64,000 nucleotides of DNA from Nitrosopumilaceae archaeon (GTDB taxonomy: Archaea > Thermoproteota > Nitrososphaeria > Nitrososphaerales > Nitrosopumilaceae), in the NCBI GenBank assembly GCA_028279545.1, contig JANQNN010000035.1, forward strand, positions 91,425 to 155,424, written 5' to 3'. A program made the position numbers and the translations under genes. Under the pieces are notes generated by a model. The model was given only the letters and a program-made list of their open reading frames with translations, searched no databases and was not told the DNA's origin. This document shows positions 7,913-17,512 of this stretch, one piece after another (the stretch's first letter is position 1; the number at the start of each line of letters is the position of its first letter).

Positions 7913-8830
7913 GTGAGTCTTCCACTTTTAAAATTTGTATGGTTTGATGGAAAGTTTGTTACCCTTGACAAAGCTAAAGTTCCAATTACAACCCATGCAA
8001 TACACTATGGAACATCAGTTTTTGAAGGAATAAGGGCATATTGGAATAAAAAAAATCTTTTTGTTTTTAGATTAGACGAACATGTAAAACGATTTAGAAA
8101 ATCAGGGCAATTCTACAACATGTCACTTAATTTTTCTGATAAAGAAATCACAGACGCAATAACAGGAATTTGTAAAAAAAATAAAGTAAAAAGTTCCTGC
8201 TACATAAGACCATTTTATTTTATTGGAGATTATGGAATAAATCTACATGTGACTGAAAAGGCCCCAACTAGTGTCGGAATCTTTTCGTTTCCCTTTGGAG
8301 ATTTGTTTAACAAAAATGGTATTTCTGTTGGCGTTTCATCTTGGAGGAAATTTTCAGACAAATCAACTCCACCACAGGCAAAGATGGGTGGAAATTACCT
8401 AAATTCCATAATTGCAACTCAAGAAGCAAAGAGAAATGGGTATGATGAGGCCATTTTGCTTGACCATAATGGAAACGTAAGTGAAGCCCCAGGTGAGAAC
8501 ATCTTTATTTTCAGAGATGGTCAGCTGATAACTCCTCCTTTGTCATCTTCTGCCCTTGAGGGCATTACTCGTGATGCAATAATCAAAATTGGAAAAGATT
8601 TGGACATGGAGGTGCAAGAAAGAGACGTTACAAGAAGTGAACTGTATACTTCTGATGAGGCGTTTCTAACTGGGACTGCTGCTGAGATTACTCCAATAAC
8701 CTCAGTTGATGGTAAAAAAATTGGAAATTCAAAACCTGGAAAAATTACAAAAAAATTGATGAACGAGTATACTGATATTGTGATGAATAAAAATAAAGAC
8801 TATTCTCATTGGTTGACATCGGTGTATTAA
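7913..8830 (+). CDS. ilvE: Branched-chain amino acid aminotransferase
   Basis: 305 aa PLP fold-type IV transaminase, the last step of Val, Leu and Ile synthesis. Visible: HYGTSVFEGIRAY near residues 31-43; the PLP Lys in QAKMGGNYLN (K157); SEAPGENIFI; and the PLP-phosphate loop SSALEGITRDAI. Start GTG 7913. It is the first gene of a tight operon: the next gene begins at the base after its stop. Confidence 0.92.
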   Translation: MSLPLLKFVWFDGKFVTLDKAKVPITTHAIHYGTSVFEGIRAYWNKKNLFVFRLDEHVKRFRKSGQFYNMSLNFSDKEITDAITGICKKNKVKSSCYIRPFYFIGDYGINLHVTEKAPTSVGIFSFPFGDLFNKNGISVGVSSWRKFSDKSTPPQAKMGGNYLNSIIATQEAKRNGYDEAILLDHNGNVSEAPGENIFIFRDGQLITPPLSSSALEGITRDAIIKIGKDLDMEVQERDVTRSELYTSDEAFLTGTAAEITPITSVDGKKIGNSKPGKITKKLMNEYTDIVMNKNKDYSHWLTSVY

Positions 8831-9766
8831 ATGAAGATTGCTCAAATTGGAACAGGTGGCTGGGGTAAAAACCATACAAGAGTCTTATCTCAACTTGGAG
8901 TTTTATGTGCAGTATGTGATTCTGACCAAGCACGTTGCAAAGAGTATGGAGAACAATATTCTGTAAATTATTACCAGTCTTTAGATGAGATGATAAAAAA
9001 CGAAGAGTTTGATGCAGCAATTGTTGTTACGCCAACTTCAACTCACACTAAAATTGCTACAAAGCTAATTGAAGCAAAAAAACATGTCTTTGTCGAAAAA
9101 CCATTGACTTATGATTCTGCAGAAGGTGAAAAATTAAAAGAACTAGCAGATAAAAATAAAATTATTCTTACTTGTGGGTACATTGAGCGGTTCAACCCAG
9201 TTGTTGATACGGTAAAAAGTTATGTCAAAGACCAAAAGTATGGCCAACTTGTAATGCTAGAATTTCACCGTGAAAATAGAATGCCCCCACATCTTAAAGA
9301 TGTTGGAATTATTTATGATACATCAGTTCATGATATTGATACTGCAAACTGGTTATTTGATGAGATGCCAAATGTAGTATTTGCAAGAGCAGGAACGATT
9401 AATCATCAATATGAAGACTTTGCAAGCATAATGCTAGGATACAATGATAACAAGACTGCAATTATTTCATCCAACTGGATTACCCCAAAAAGGGTTAGAA
9501 CGTTTAGTGCAGTATGTACTGATGCCGTAATAGTTTCTGACTTTATCTCCCAGGAGATTAAAGTTGAAAGAAAAGAAGAAACAGAAATCCCAAGAAATGA
9601 ACAAAAAGAACCTCTCTTACTTGAGATTCAAAATTTCATAGGGGCAATTGAAGGAAAAAACGAACCTTTGGTAAAACCTCAGGAGGCACTAAATGTTACA
9701 AAGATTGCCGAGGCAGCACTTTTATCTAGTCAGAAAGGGGTTCCAATCTATCTGGATTTAAAATGA
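8831..9766 (+). CDS. Gfo/Idh/MocA-family sugar dehydrogenase
   Basis: 311 aa. N-terminal Rossmann domain with IGTGGWGKNH and the family's EKPLTYD motif near residue 95, where the Lys is catalytic. The C-terminal alpha/beta domain carries the YDTSVHDIDTANW segment with the expected His-Asp. Together with the hexapeptide acetyltransferase two genes downstream it resembles the WbpB/WbpD pair that builds acetamido-amino sugars for surface glycans. Its stop overlaps the next gene by 4 nt. Substrate is inferred from neighbours only. Confidence 0.8.
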   Translation: MKIAQIGTGGWGKNHTRVLSQLGVLCAVCDSDQARCKEYGEQYSVNYYQSLDEMIKNEEFDAAIVVTPTSTHTKIATKLIEAKKHVFVEKPLTYDSAEGEKLKELADKNKIILTCGYIERFNPVVDTVKSYVKDQKYGQLVMLEFHRENRMPPHLKDVGIIYDTSVHDIDTANWLFDEMPNVVFARAGTINHQYEDFASIMLGYNDNKTAIISSNWITPKRVRTFSAVCTDAVIVSDFISQEIKVERKEETEIPRNEQKEPLLLEIQNFIGAIEGKNEPLVKPQEALNVTKIAEAALLSSQKGVPIYLDLK

Positions 9767-10032
9767 ACAGGACTCTGTTGGACATCTTAGCATGTCCCAT
9801 TGACAAACACCACCCTCTGGAATTGCTTGAGATTAAAGCAAAAGATGATGTAATTTCTGAAGGGTCCTTGTTTTGCTCAAAGTGCTCAAGATTCTACCCA
9901 ATTATAGAGGAAATCCCAATAATGCTTCCTGATGAGCTTCGAGATAAAAAATTAGAGATGGAATTTCTAACAAATAACAAAGAAAATTTACCTGATAAAA
10001 TTATTAGAAATGCCAAACCATGGCATTTGTAG
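9763..10032 (+). CDS. Trm112-family zinc-binding protein
   Basis: 89 aa. LLDILACPIDKHHPLEL at the N-terminus and FCSKCSRFYPIIEEIPIMLP in the middle are the Trm112 pattern, with C12 as the lone N-terminal Cys and a CxxC further on. Trm112 activates methyltransferases that act on tRNA and translation factors; in prokaryotes short Trm112-like proteins also occur inside sugar-synthesis operons, as here. The C-terminal region lacks clear features. ATGA overlap with the gene before it. Confidence 0.8.
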   Translation: MNRTLLDILACPIDKHHPLELLEIKAKDDVISEGSLFCSKCSRFYPIIEEIPIMLPDELRDKKLEMEFLTNNKENLPDKIIRNAKPWHL

Positions 10033-10033
10033 T

Positions 10034-10507
10034 ATGGTTACAAATTTTATTTCAGATAAAGCCAAAGTAGGAAACAACACAAAGATTTGGCACTTTACGT
10101 ATGTTGGTGATGATGTTGAGATTGGCGAGAACGTAAAAGTTGGGTCGCTTGCTCACATTGATTACAATGTAAAGATTGGAGACAACACAAAGATTGAAGG
10201 GCAAGCATACATTCCGCCACTTTCAAGAATTGGAAAAAATGTCTTCATTGGTCCTGCTGCAGTCTTAACTAATGATCCTTATCCGATGTGTGATAAGATG
10301 GTAGGAGTAACCATTGAAGACAATGTAATAATTGGAGCACGAGCTGTAATCAAAGCTGGTGTAACTGTTGGGAAAAATAGTGTTGTTGCAATGGGTGCAG
10401 TAGTTACAAGAGATGTCCCACCTGATACAGTAGTTGTTGGAGTTCCAGCTACAATTAGATTTACTCGAGACGAGTATGACAAAAAGCAAAAACAGTGGAA
10501 AATCTAA
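10034..10507 (+). CDS. Hexapeptide-repeat acetyltransferase (WbpD-like)
   Basis: 157 aa left-handed beta-helix protein with hexapeptide repeats of the (I/V)-G-x-N-x-x type, such as VGNNTKIW, IGENVKVG and IGDNTKIEG. The NDPYP segment after the middle coils matches N-acetyltransferases for UDP-amino-sugar uronates (WbpD/WlbB). The trimer would acetylate a 3-amino group on an activated sugar. ATG 10034 is chosen as it follows the Trm112 stop by one base and begins at the repeat domain. The gene ends 4 nt into the converging small membrane gene. Confidence 0.8.
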   Translation: MVTNFISDKAKVGNNTKIWHFTYVGDDVEIGENVKVGSLAHIDYNVKIGDNTKIEGQAYIPPLSRIGKNVFIGPAAVLTNDPYPMCDKMVGVTIEDNVIIGARAVIKAGVTVGKNSVVAMGAVVTRDVPPDTVVVGVPATIRFTRDEYDKKQKQWKI

Positions 10508-10731
10508 GACGCAATCTCTTTTCTAAATATCCAATTTTTAATTTTCAATAAAACAAAGATCCAAATTATTACAAGGCTGATTGCAAATGCTGCTTTGAAG
10601 GCTGATGAAAACAACCAGTCTAGTTCACCAAAATCTGAAAATGAGATTGGGCCTAGGATTAAAACCATAATTCCTCCACCGCCTAAAATTAAAAGCCACA
10701 TTGCAAACAAAAATGCAAAAAGACCAATCAT
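10504..10731 (-). CDS. Small membrane protein with two helices
   Basis: 75 aa with hydrophobic helices near residues 2-27 and 45-66 and a basic C-terminus. No family recognised. It overlaps the AglH/MraY-like gene by 4 nt, so it is the last gene of the GINS-MCM-Hel308-glycosyltransferase operon and may be an accessory subunit of the transferase. Confidence 0.65.
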   Translation of the reverse strand: MIGLFAFLFAMWLLILGGGGIMVLILGPISFSDFGELDWLFSSAFKAAFAISLVIIWIFVLLKIKNWIFRKEIAS

Positions 10732-11720
10732 AGTGTTATCCTCATTAAAACTGCAGTAATTATTGCAAGAATTCCGGAAAAAGTTGCCAATTTGAAAATC
10801 TGAGTGCTTACTTGTTTTTCTGTTAATGGCCCCTTGGCTAAAATTAACCGAACCAGAGTAATTGGAGCAGTAGTATCATTTGTTGCTTTGAGTTTGAAGT
10901 CCTCTGTATGCTCAACTGGCTTTCCCTTGATTTGCCTGTGCTCTACTATTCTTCTCATGCTTGCAAGAAACAAAAATGAGTTTATCACTGCAGGTAAAAG
11001 TGCAACTGCTGCTACAATTTCAACTTGACCAACAATTGCTATTGCGCCATACATTACACCAAGGGCCAAAGCACCAGAGTCTCCTGGAAAAATTTTGCTT
11101 GGATTTTTATGGTACTTGTAAAAAGCCAAAGAGATTAATCCTAATGGCAAGCTGACAATTGCCATCTCATAGTTTTCCAAAATAAATAGAGCTATACTTA
11201 ATGAAAAACTTGCAATTACCATAAAGCCACTTGCAACTCCGTTTAGAACATCAATTGAATTAATTGTGTTGCCAGTTATGGGGATTAGAACTATAATTAT
11301 TCCAAGATACAAGATTGGAATTTGTACTTCACCAAATAATGGAAATGCAAGATTTGAATCATATGCTCCAAGAAAAATTATTGGAGTTGCAGCAAACGCT
11401 AGAGCAATTGGTTTGAACCATCCACCCATTACTTTTCTATCATCTACATATCCAATGGCAAAAGCTAGAATACTTGTAATTAATACTGCCAAAATTTCAT
11501 TTAACTGCAAAAATGCATATAAAATAATTTCAGATGCAATGATTCCTACAACAATAGAAATGCCACCAGGTCTTGAAACCATTACAGTTTCTTTTTTATT
11601 TACATCTTGTACAGTGAAATTTCTTTTTTGTAAATATTGTATTAGAGGTGGCGTAATTAGATAAACTGTAAAAAAAGCAACAACACATGAAACAATTGCT
11701 GGAATAATTAACTCAGTCAA
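10728..11720 (-). CDS. MraY/WecA/AglH-type phospho-sugar transferase
   Basis: 330 aa polytopic membrane enzyme with about ten helices. Conserved cytoplasmic motifs are visible: YVDDRKVMGG (Asp-Asp pair for Mg), NTINSIDVLNG, and FPGDSGALALG. These belong to the enzymes that put a sugar-1-phosphate onto dolichyl or polyprenyl phosphate, the first step of N-glycan assembly in archaea (AglH). It overlaps hel308 by 4 nt, an unusual partner. Confidence 0.87.
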   Translation of the reverse strand: MTELIIPAIVSCVVAFFTVYLITPPLIQYLQKRNFTVQDVNKKETVMVSRPGGISIVVGIIASEIILYAFLQLNEILAVLITSILAFAIGYVDDRKVMGGWFKPIALAFAATPIIFLGAYDSNLAFPLFGEVQIPILYLGIIIVLIPITGNTINSIDVLNGVASGFMVIASFSLSIALFILENYEMAIVSLPLGLISLAFYKYHKNPSKIFPGDSGALALGVMYGAIAIVGQVEIVAAVALLPAVINSFLFLASMRRIVEHRQIKGKPVEHTEDFKLKATNDTTAPITLVRLILAKGPLTEKQVSTQIFKLATFSGILAIITAVLMRITL

Positions 11721-13846
11721 TATCTGACTTTTTTTAATTCTGACTTTATGTTATTTGCAAGGGTTAAACCAATTTTATCAATCTCTGCTAATTTATTCAC
11801 TGGAATTTTTGCCAAATCATCAAGAGTCTTTATTTTGTGTTTGAAAAGAATTCTAGCTCGTACCCTGCCGATTCCTTTTACTTTAACTAGCTCTAAAAGC
11901 TCTTCTCGAATTCCATAGACAATTCGTCGTCTGAGGTTTTCAAGCTCTTCAAGCAAGTCTGCTCTTTCTACGTGTTTTGCAATCTCCCTTAGGCAATAGG
12001 TAAGCCAATTTGCAGTCTCTACCATTCGGTGCATATCGCCTGATTCTATTCCAAGATTATCTGAAAGCGAAGTCTCAGAGGACTCTGTAATCCAGGCATG
12101 CAAAGAAAGAAGACTTCGCGAGCAATCATACTCTGAGATTTCTTCTAACAATTCTGATGAATTATTCTCAATTAAGAGGCTTGCAGCCTCAAAATCCTTG
12201 TTTCTCATGGAGAATTTGGGGAAAAACTCCTCAGAACTAGTAATTACATGCAAAAAGCCCAAAGTGTGTTTTTTCTTTTTAGAGACACCTTCTATTGAAT
12301 CTCTAAAAAAAGTAGCAGTCAAGGGGTCAATATACAGCATTGAGGTCTTTTTTCCAAACTCAGTTGCAGCATACCTGTCACCTTTTTTTACGATAAGAAA
12401 TTCACTTGACAAGAATCGCAGGGCAATATCGATTGCAAACTTTATTGTTGATTTTCTTGTTTGCAGTCCTCCAAATGTTTGTAAAAAGAATTCTAGAATT
12501 TTTTCTTTTTTTATTCCAGGATTTGTAACTATAACACTAAGAATGTGAACTCGCAAGGACTTGTCATCATTGATTTTTGATTCTATTGGTTCAGGTTCTC
12601 CTTTGATGTAGTGCTCTATTATTTCCTGTCCATTTCCATTTCCAACTATAATTGATTCGCCATACTTGTCATACTGTGGTCTTCCAGCTCTTCCGCAAAG
12701 CTGCTTGTACTCTAGTATGCTGATTGGTCTGTTTGCACCAACCTTTGCATTATACCTGCTGATACTTGAAATTACAACTCGCCTTGCAGGAAGATTCACA
12801 CCAGCAGCTAATGTTGGAGTAGATGACAATAGCTTTATTGTTCCTTTTCTAAATTCAGTTTCAAGTATTTGCCTGCATGTTTGATTTAGTCCTGCATGAT
12901 GAAAACCCACACCTTTTTTTATCAAAATTGCAAGTGTCTTTACTAAATCTGTGTTTTCACTTGTTGATAGAATCTTTTTTGAAATCTTTGCAAGTTCAGC
13001 TATTTCTTTTTTATCTAGTAATGACTCAACTCCATCCATTGCCTTTGTTGCCAAAGACTTTGAGCGAGTTCTGGTTTCTGCAAAGATTAATGATTGGCCC
13101 CCTTGCTTTACACATTGTATTCCAAGATCAATTGGAGGACCACGTACAGTATTTTCTACTTCAAATGTTTCCTCATCATCCATTGTAACTAGTCCTCCAT
13201 CATAAACTCCTTCAGATAGTGGTACTGGTCTCCAAGAGTTTTCAACTAGTTCGCATCCAAGCCATTTTGCAAGCTCATCAGAATTTGTTATAGTTGCACT
13301 AAGACCCAGAATCTGTGGTTTGCTTTCTAGTCTTTTTAGCTGAGTCAAAACCATCTCAAGTGTTGGACCACGAGTGTCATCGCCAATAAGGTGAATCTCA
13401 TCAGAAATCACAAGGCCCACCTCATCAAGCCAATCTACGCTTTTTCGGATAATAGAATCCATTTTTTCATTTGTTAAAATTAAGATGTTGTTTTTTTCTA
13501 GCTTTTTTTCTACATTATCAAAATCCCCAGTAGAGACTGCAACTTTGACCTTGTTTCCTATGGCTAGTTTTTCTAATTTTTTAAATTCCACAAATTTTTC
13601 AGCAGCCAGGGCACGAAGGGGGCTAAGATAGATTACTTTGCCCTTATTTTTTGAGAGATAACTAATGATGGCAAGAGTAGCAATCAGGGTCTTGCCACTT
13701 GCAGTAGGGGCAGATACTAGGACGCTTTTTCCCTTCAAAAGTCCTGCCTTTATGCTATCGATTTGAGGGGGGTAAAGCTTTGCAATTCCTTCAGACTTTA
13801 AAAACTCGATTGCAGATTCGGGAAGATCTAGTTTTTCTAATTTCAT
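11717..13846 (-). CDS. hel308: Hel308-family SF2 DNA helicase
   Basis: 709 aa. Motif I SAPTASGKTL, motif II DEIH, motif III LSAT, motif IVa/V region TPTLAAGVNLPARRVV, and motif VI QLCGRAGRPQYD are all present, followed by the winged helix, ratchet and a C-terminal helix-hairpin-helix (KVKGIGRVRARILF). Hel308 unwinds lagging strands at stalled forks. It overlaps mcm by 4 nt (ATGA type), tying it to the replisome genes. Confidence 0.92.
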   Translation of the reverse strand: MKLEKLDLPESAIEFLKSEGIAKLYPPQIDSIKAGLLKGKSVLVSAPTASGKTLIATLAIISYLSKNKGKVIYLSPLRALAAEKFVEFKKLEKLAIGNKVKVAVSTGDFDNVEKKLEKNNILILTNEKMDSIIRKSVDWLDEVGLVISDEIHLIGDDTRGPTLEMVLTQLKRLESKPQILGLSATITNSDELAKWLGCELVENSWRPVPLSEGVYDGGLVTMDDEETFEVENTVRGPPIDLGIQCVKQGGQSLIFAETRTRSKSLATKAMDGVESLLDKKEIAELAKISKKILSTSENTDLVKTLAILIKKGVGFHHAGLNQTCRQILETEFRKGTIKLLSSTPTLAAGVNLPARRVVISSISRYNAKVGANRPISILEYKQLCGRAGRPQYDKYGESIIVGNGNGQEIIEHYIKGEPEPIESKINDDKSLRVHILSVIVTNPGIKKEKILEFFLQTFGGLQTRKSTIKFAIDIALRFLSSEFLIVKKGDRYAATEFGKKTSMLYIDPLTATFFRDSIEGVSKKKKHTLGFLHVITSSEEFFPKFSMRNKDFEAASLLIENNSSELLEEISEYDCSRSLLSLHAWITESSETSLSDNLGIESGDMHRMVETANWLTYCLREIAKHVERADLLEELENLRRRIVYGIREELLELVKVKGIGRVRARILFKHKIKTLDDLAKIPVNKLAEIDKIGLTLANNIKSELKKVRY

Positions 13847-15930
13847 ACTCGGTTGTAATGACCGGGACTTGATTCATAAATAGATGCTTCGCGAAGCATT
13901 CTTCTAATATAACTTCGGGCTTCTTCTTCTGTGAACTTTTCTGTCTTTTCTAGTTCTTGGACAAATGTCTTTTCTTCAACTGCTACTTTGTGTTCTCCTT
14001 CTAGGGCTTTTAGGACATCCATGAAGAGTTGCATCTTTGATACTTCACTTCTTGGCCTTCCTTGCAAAACACCCAAGTCTACTTTGCCAGTATTTACATC
14101 AACTCCAGCATCTTGGAGCATTGATTCTATTAGGAAAATTGCGCGCTCTGCGTCTTCTTCTTCTACTTTGTCTTTCATGAGAAGTCTTGCACGTGCAGTT
14201 GAGAGTCTAATTATTCCTTCTAATTGTCTTGGAGTAACTGTAATCATCTCTTCTGATTCTACATTTCTCATCTTCAAATAATACTCTAGAATCTTTTCTT
14301 CAGCTTCTTTTGTTAAATCAGGATTTCCTCTTTTTGCATATGCAAGATATTTGGTAAGTAAATCAACATCAATTACAGAGCGTTTGTCTGTTCCTTGTGG
14401 AGTGTGAAGCTCTATAATGTGGCGTGCAATTTGTTCGTCTTTTTCCCTAGCTGGAATATCTCGAACAACAAAAATTAGGTCAAATCTTGTAAGCAAAGGA
14501 ATTGGAAGATTTACGTTTTCTGTAATGTTTTTGAATGGATCATATTTTCCATACATTGGGTTTGCAGCAGCTAAAATTGATGTTCGTGCGTTTAGTGTTG
14601 CAACAATACCACCCTTTGCAATGCTTGCAGATTGCTGCTCCATGACTTCGTGCAAGGCACTTCTGTCCTCAGGCTTCATCTTGTCAAATTCATCAATACA
14701 TACAAGACCTTGGTCTCCCAAAACTACAGCTCCTGCTTCTAACATCATGATTCCTGTCTTGTCTTTGACTACTGCTGCTGTAAGTCCTGCAGCTGTTGAA
14801 CCCCTACCAGAAGTGTATAGGCCTCGTGGTGCAATTCTTGCACAAAACTTTAGCATCTCACTTTTTGCAGTACCAGGGTCACCTACAAGAAATACGTTAA
14901 TGTCACCTCTAATCTTGCTTCCATCACCTAATAATCTCTGGTTAGAGCCTACAATTAGAAGCAAAATTGCTTCTTTGATTAGGGTTTGACCCTGGATGTG
15001 AGGGGCAAGTGAATCAATTAATCTCTGATAAATATCAGGACTCTCAGCTAGGGCTCGAATTAATTTTTCATCTTCAGGCAAAATTTCTTCTCGCTGAATT
15101 TTTCTTGAGGTCTTGTTTCCACGACCCCCAATAAACTCAATATTGTTTCCTTCAATTCTCAGTCTGTATAGTCCGCTATGTCCTCGTGCTACTCCTGAGA
15201 CTGATTCTTGCTCGATTCGAACAATCCCTGTTAGGATGATTCTATCTCCTGGTCTTGCGTTATCTACTAAATCTTGTCTGATTGTTACATCGATATAGTG
15301 AGGAAGCTGTCCTGGTGGAAGGTCTTCAGGAAGTTCTTGTAATCTTAGAATTTGAAAATCGATAAACTTGCTTTCTTCAGGTTTTAACTCAAAGTCTCTG
15401 TGTTTACAGTTTGGATTATCACATACAACTGGAGTCTTTACATCCATCCCTTTGATTTGAATTACTTTGGTTGGATGCTCATCAGGACAAACAAAGATTA
15501 GTTCTTTTGCAAGTGGCTTTACCTCTGATGCTCGAACCACCATTCCTGAAACACTTGTAATACTGCCAATTGTTTCGGCATTGATTTGTCTGAGGCTTCT
15601 TTGTAATGGATAGTTTACAAGTCTAACTCGGACTTCGTCTTTTATCTTTTCAGCATAATCAGGAAATCTAATTTGTAATGTTTCTTTTATTGCACGAGCA
15701 AATGCATTGAAAACCTTGTCAGGATCTTCTGAGAAAATTCTTGCAATCTCAGGCTCTATTACTAAATCATTGTAATCAACTAGAATATACTTTGCATTTT
15801 TTGGCATCATCTCATCGATTTGGTCAACGTACTTGTAGTTGCCAAACTTGTCTTTGAATCTAATTAGAAAATCCCTTACTCTATCTGATAATGCAGATTC
15901 TGTAAATGTACTAGCTTGAACTTTGCTCAT
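13843..15930 (-). CDS. mcm: Replicative helicase MCM
   Basis: 695 aa. N-terminal OB/zinc domain with a C-x..C-x4-C type zinc site near residues 168-195; AAA+ core with Walker A GDPGTAKSE, Walker B CIDEFDKM, and an Arg finger region LLTRFDLIF; then a C-terminal winged helix (residues about 620-695). Full length and no broken motif. It overlaps GINS by 20 nt upstream and hel308 by 4 nt downstream, so all three are probably co-translated. Confidence 0.96.
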   Translation of the reverse strand: MSKVQASTFTESALSDRVRDFLIRFKDKFGNYKYVDQIDEMMPKNAKYILVDYNDLVIEPEIARIFSEDPDKVFNAFARAIKETLQIRFPDYAEKIKDEVRVRLVNYPLQRSLRQINAETIGSITSVSGMVVRASEVKPLAKELIFVCPDEHPTKVIQIKGMDVKTPVVCDNPNCKHRDFELKPEESKFIDFQILRLQELPEDLPPGQLPHYIDVTIRQDLVDNARPGDRIILTGIVRIEQESVSGVARGHSGLYRLRIEGNNIEFIGGRGNKTSRKIQREEILPEDEKLIRALAESPDIYQRLIDSLAPHIQGQTLIKEAILLLIVGSNQRLLGDGSKIRGDINVFLVGDPGTAKSEMLKFCARIAPRGLYTSGRGSTAAGLTAAVVKDKTGIMMLEAGAVVLGDQGLVCIDEFDKMKPEDRSALHEVMEQQSASIAKGGIVATLNARTSILAAANPMYGKYDPFKNITENVNLPIPLLTRFDLIFVVRDIPAREKDEQIARHIIELHTPQGTDKRSVIDVDLLTKYLAYAKRGNPDLTKEAEEKILEYYLKMRNVESEEMITVTPRQLEGIIRLSTARARLLMKDKVEEEDAERAIFLIESMLQDAGVDVNTGKVDLGVLQGRPRSEVSKMQLFMDVLKALEGEHKVAVEEKTFVQELEKTEKFTEEEARSYIRRMLREASIYESSPGHYNRV

Positions 15931-16450
15931 CTAAATTACTCCTTATTTGGTTTTCAAAATTTTTGCTGTTATCATGGATTGTTTTAAAGAAAACACTTTC
16001 TTCAACAGTTAGTTTGTTGTAAAGATCAGTATTTAGCTTTGTAGAGTCTGCAAGTTTTACAAGCTTGCCTCTTCGCATTCTAAATAATTCTAACATCATG
16101 GACTCTACGTGATTAAAATCATCTCTTGATAATTTTCTCATGTGTTGCTTTAGTTTTATGTAAAATTGTGGCTCTAAAATTGATACTTGGTATTCACCTA
16201 CCATCTTTTCTTTTGATAATGCTTGTTTTAGCTCAGTAACCATATCAGGAGAATCAAGGTTTGCAATTTTATTGTCATCAAGAATTTGTCCAACCCATCT
16301 AGGAATGTTTAGGACCTCGCCTGTACTGCCTTCAATCTTTATCTTTCCTACCTTAAACTTGACATCTCGGGTAAGGGTAGACTTGGCTTCCTTTAGGCCA
16401 TTTCCGATCGCATGTAATTTTTCTACACTCTCAATTTCCATTAGGATCAC
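15911..16450 (-). CDS. GINS-family replication protein
   Basis: 179 aa, a size typical of archaeal GINS subunits. The N-terminal part holds a small beta domain with EVLNIPRWVGQIL; the middle and C-terminal helices include the conserved HMRKLSRDDFNHVESMMLE-type helix and MRRGKLVKLA. GINS bridges MCM and Cdc45/GAN at the fork. I cannot decide between Gins51 and Gins23. GTG 16450 and ATG 16441 are both possible; ATG starts the similarity. First gene of the replication operon. Confidence 0.83.
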   Translation of the reverse strand: MILMEIESVEKLHAIGNGLKEAKSTLTRDVKFKVGKIKIEGSTGEVLNIPRWVGQILDDNKIANLDSPDMVTELKQALSKEKMVGEYQVSILEPQFYIKLKQHMRKLSRDDFNHVESMMLELFRMRRGKLVKLADSTKLNTDLYNKLTVEESVFFKTIHDNSKNFENQIRSNLDEQSSS

Positions 16451-16520
16451 TTATGCACCATTAGATCCTCATGTAATGGATCGATCAATTCTTTTCACCC
16501 TTTAGTGAGATCAATTGATC
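16445..16520. other. Cluster of six GATC motifs with one perfect palindrome
   Basis: Between the divergent GINS and RfcS genes there are GATC sites at 16445, 16464, 16479, 16483, 16509 and 16517. The last two form the perfect 12-bp palindrome GATCAATTGATC (16509-16520). At this base composition well under one GATC is expected in 76 nt. It could be a binding site controlling both replication transcription units. Confidence 0.5.
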
Positions 16521-16563
16521 CTAATTATTCACTTTATTAGTGGGAGTTTGACTACGAATTGAC

Positions 16564-17511
16564 ATGCTATCAACAGGCATGTGGGTTGAAAAATACCGCC
16601 CACAGACGCTATCTGAGATCGTAGGCCAAAAAGAGATAGTTGGAAGCTTGGAAGCTCTTATTTCAAATCCTGAAGACATGCCTCACTTGCTATTTTCTGG
16701 ATCGGCAGGAGTAGGAAAAACTACTGCAGCTCTATGTTTATCAAACCAAGTCCTTGGAGAATACGCCAAAGACTATACCTTGGAGCTAAATGCGTCTGAC
16801 GAGCGAGGAATCGGAATGGTTAGAGAAAAGGTAAAAAAATTCACAAGATTTGCCGGTATGGCAGATGCTCCATTCAAACTGATAATTTTAGATGAAGCAG
16901 ACGAGATGACTAATGATGCTCAAACTGCCCTTAGACGTATAATTGAGGACACTGCAAAGTTTTGTAGATTTATCTTAATTGCAAATAATGTCTCAAAGAT
17001 AATCGAACCCATTCAAAGTAGATGTGCATCATTCAAGTTTACATCAATTTCCTCAGACGATGTAGTTTCTCGGCTATCTGAGATTGCAAAAAAAGAAAAA
17101 GTCAAAGCAGACAAAAAAGCACTCAAAGAAATTTATGAATACTCTGAAGGGGATTTAAGACATGCAATCAATCTACTACAGGCAACTGCAAGTCTTGGAG
17201 AAATTACCATAGAGCACGTAAAGGCATCAGCCGGTCTTGCAAAGACATCTGATGTAGATTTGGTTTTGAAGATGGCATTAAGTGGAAAGGTAGCTGATGC
17301 TCGAGGAAAGATGATAGAGCTAATCAAAGTTTATGGAATGAGTGAATCTGATTTTCTAAAATATCTAAACTCTGCAGTCTTTAAGTCAAAACACGAAAAC
17401 CTTGGAAAAATTCTTGAAACTATTGCAAAGTATGACTATAGAATTCTAGTTGGAGCAAATCCTGAGATTCAGTTATCTGCGTTACTTGCAGAACTTGCAA
17501 ATACAAAATAA
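16564..17511 (+). CDS. rfcS: Replication factor C small subunit (clamp loader ATPase)
   Basis: 315 aa AAA+ protein. WVEKYRPQTLSEIVGQ at the start, Walker A GSAGVGKTTAA, Walker B LDEADEM and the SRC motif (IQSRCASF) identify RFC-S. With RfcL it loads the PCNA clamp. ATG 16564 lies about 27 nt after a TATA-like CTTTATTAG, which favours it over the in-frame ATG at 16579. The gene ends 2 nt before tRNA-Ser on the other strand. Confidence 0.95.
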   Translation: MLSTGMWVEKYRPQTLSEIVGQKEIVGSLEALISNPEDMPHLLFSGSAGVGKTTAALCLSNQVLGEYAKDYTLELNASDERGIGMVREKVKKFTRFAGMADAPFKLIILDEADEMTNDAQTALRRIIEDTAKFCRFILIANNVSKIIEPIQSRCASFKFTSISSDDVVSRLSEIAKKEKVKADKKALKEIYEYSEGDLRHAINLLQATASLGEITIEHVKASAGLAKTSDVDLVLKMALSGKVADARGKMIELIKVYGMSESDFLKYLNSAVFKSKHENLGKILETIAKYDYRILVGANPEIQLSALLAELANTK

Positions 17512-17512
17512 A

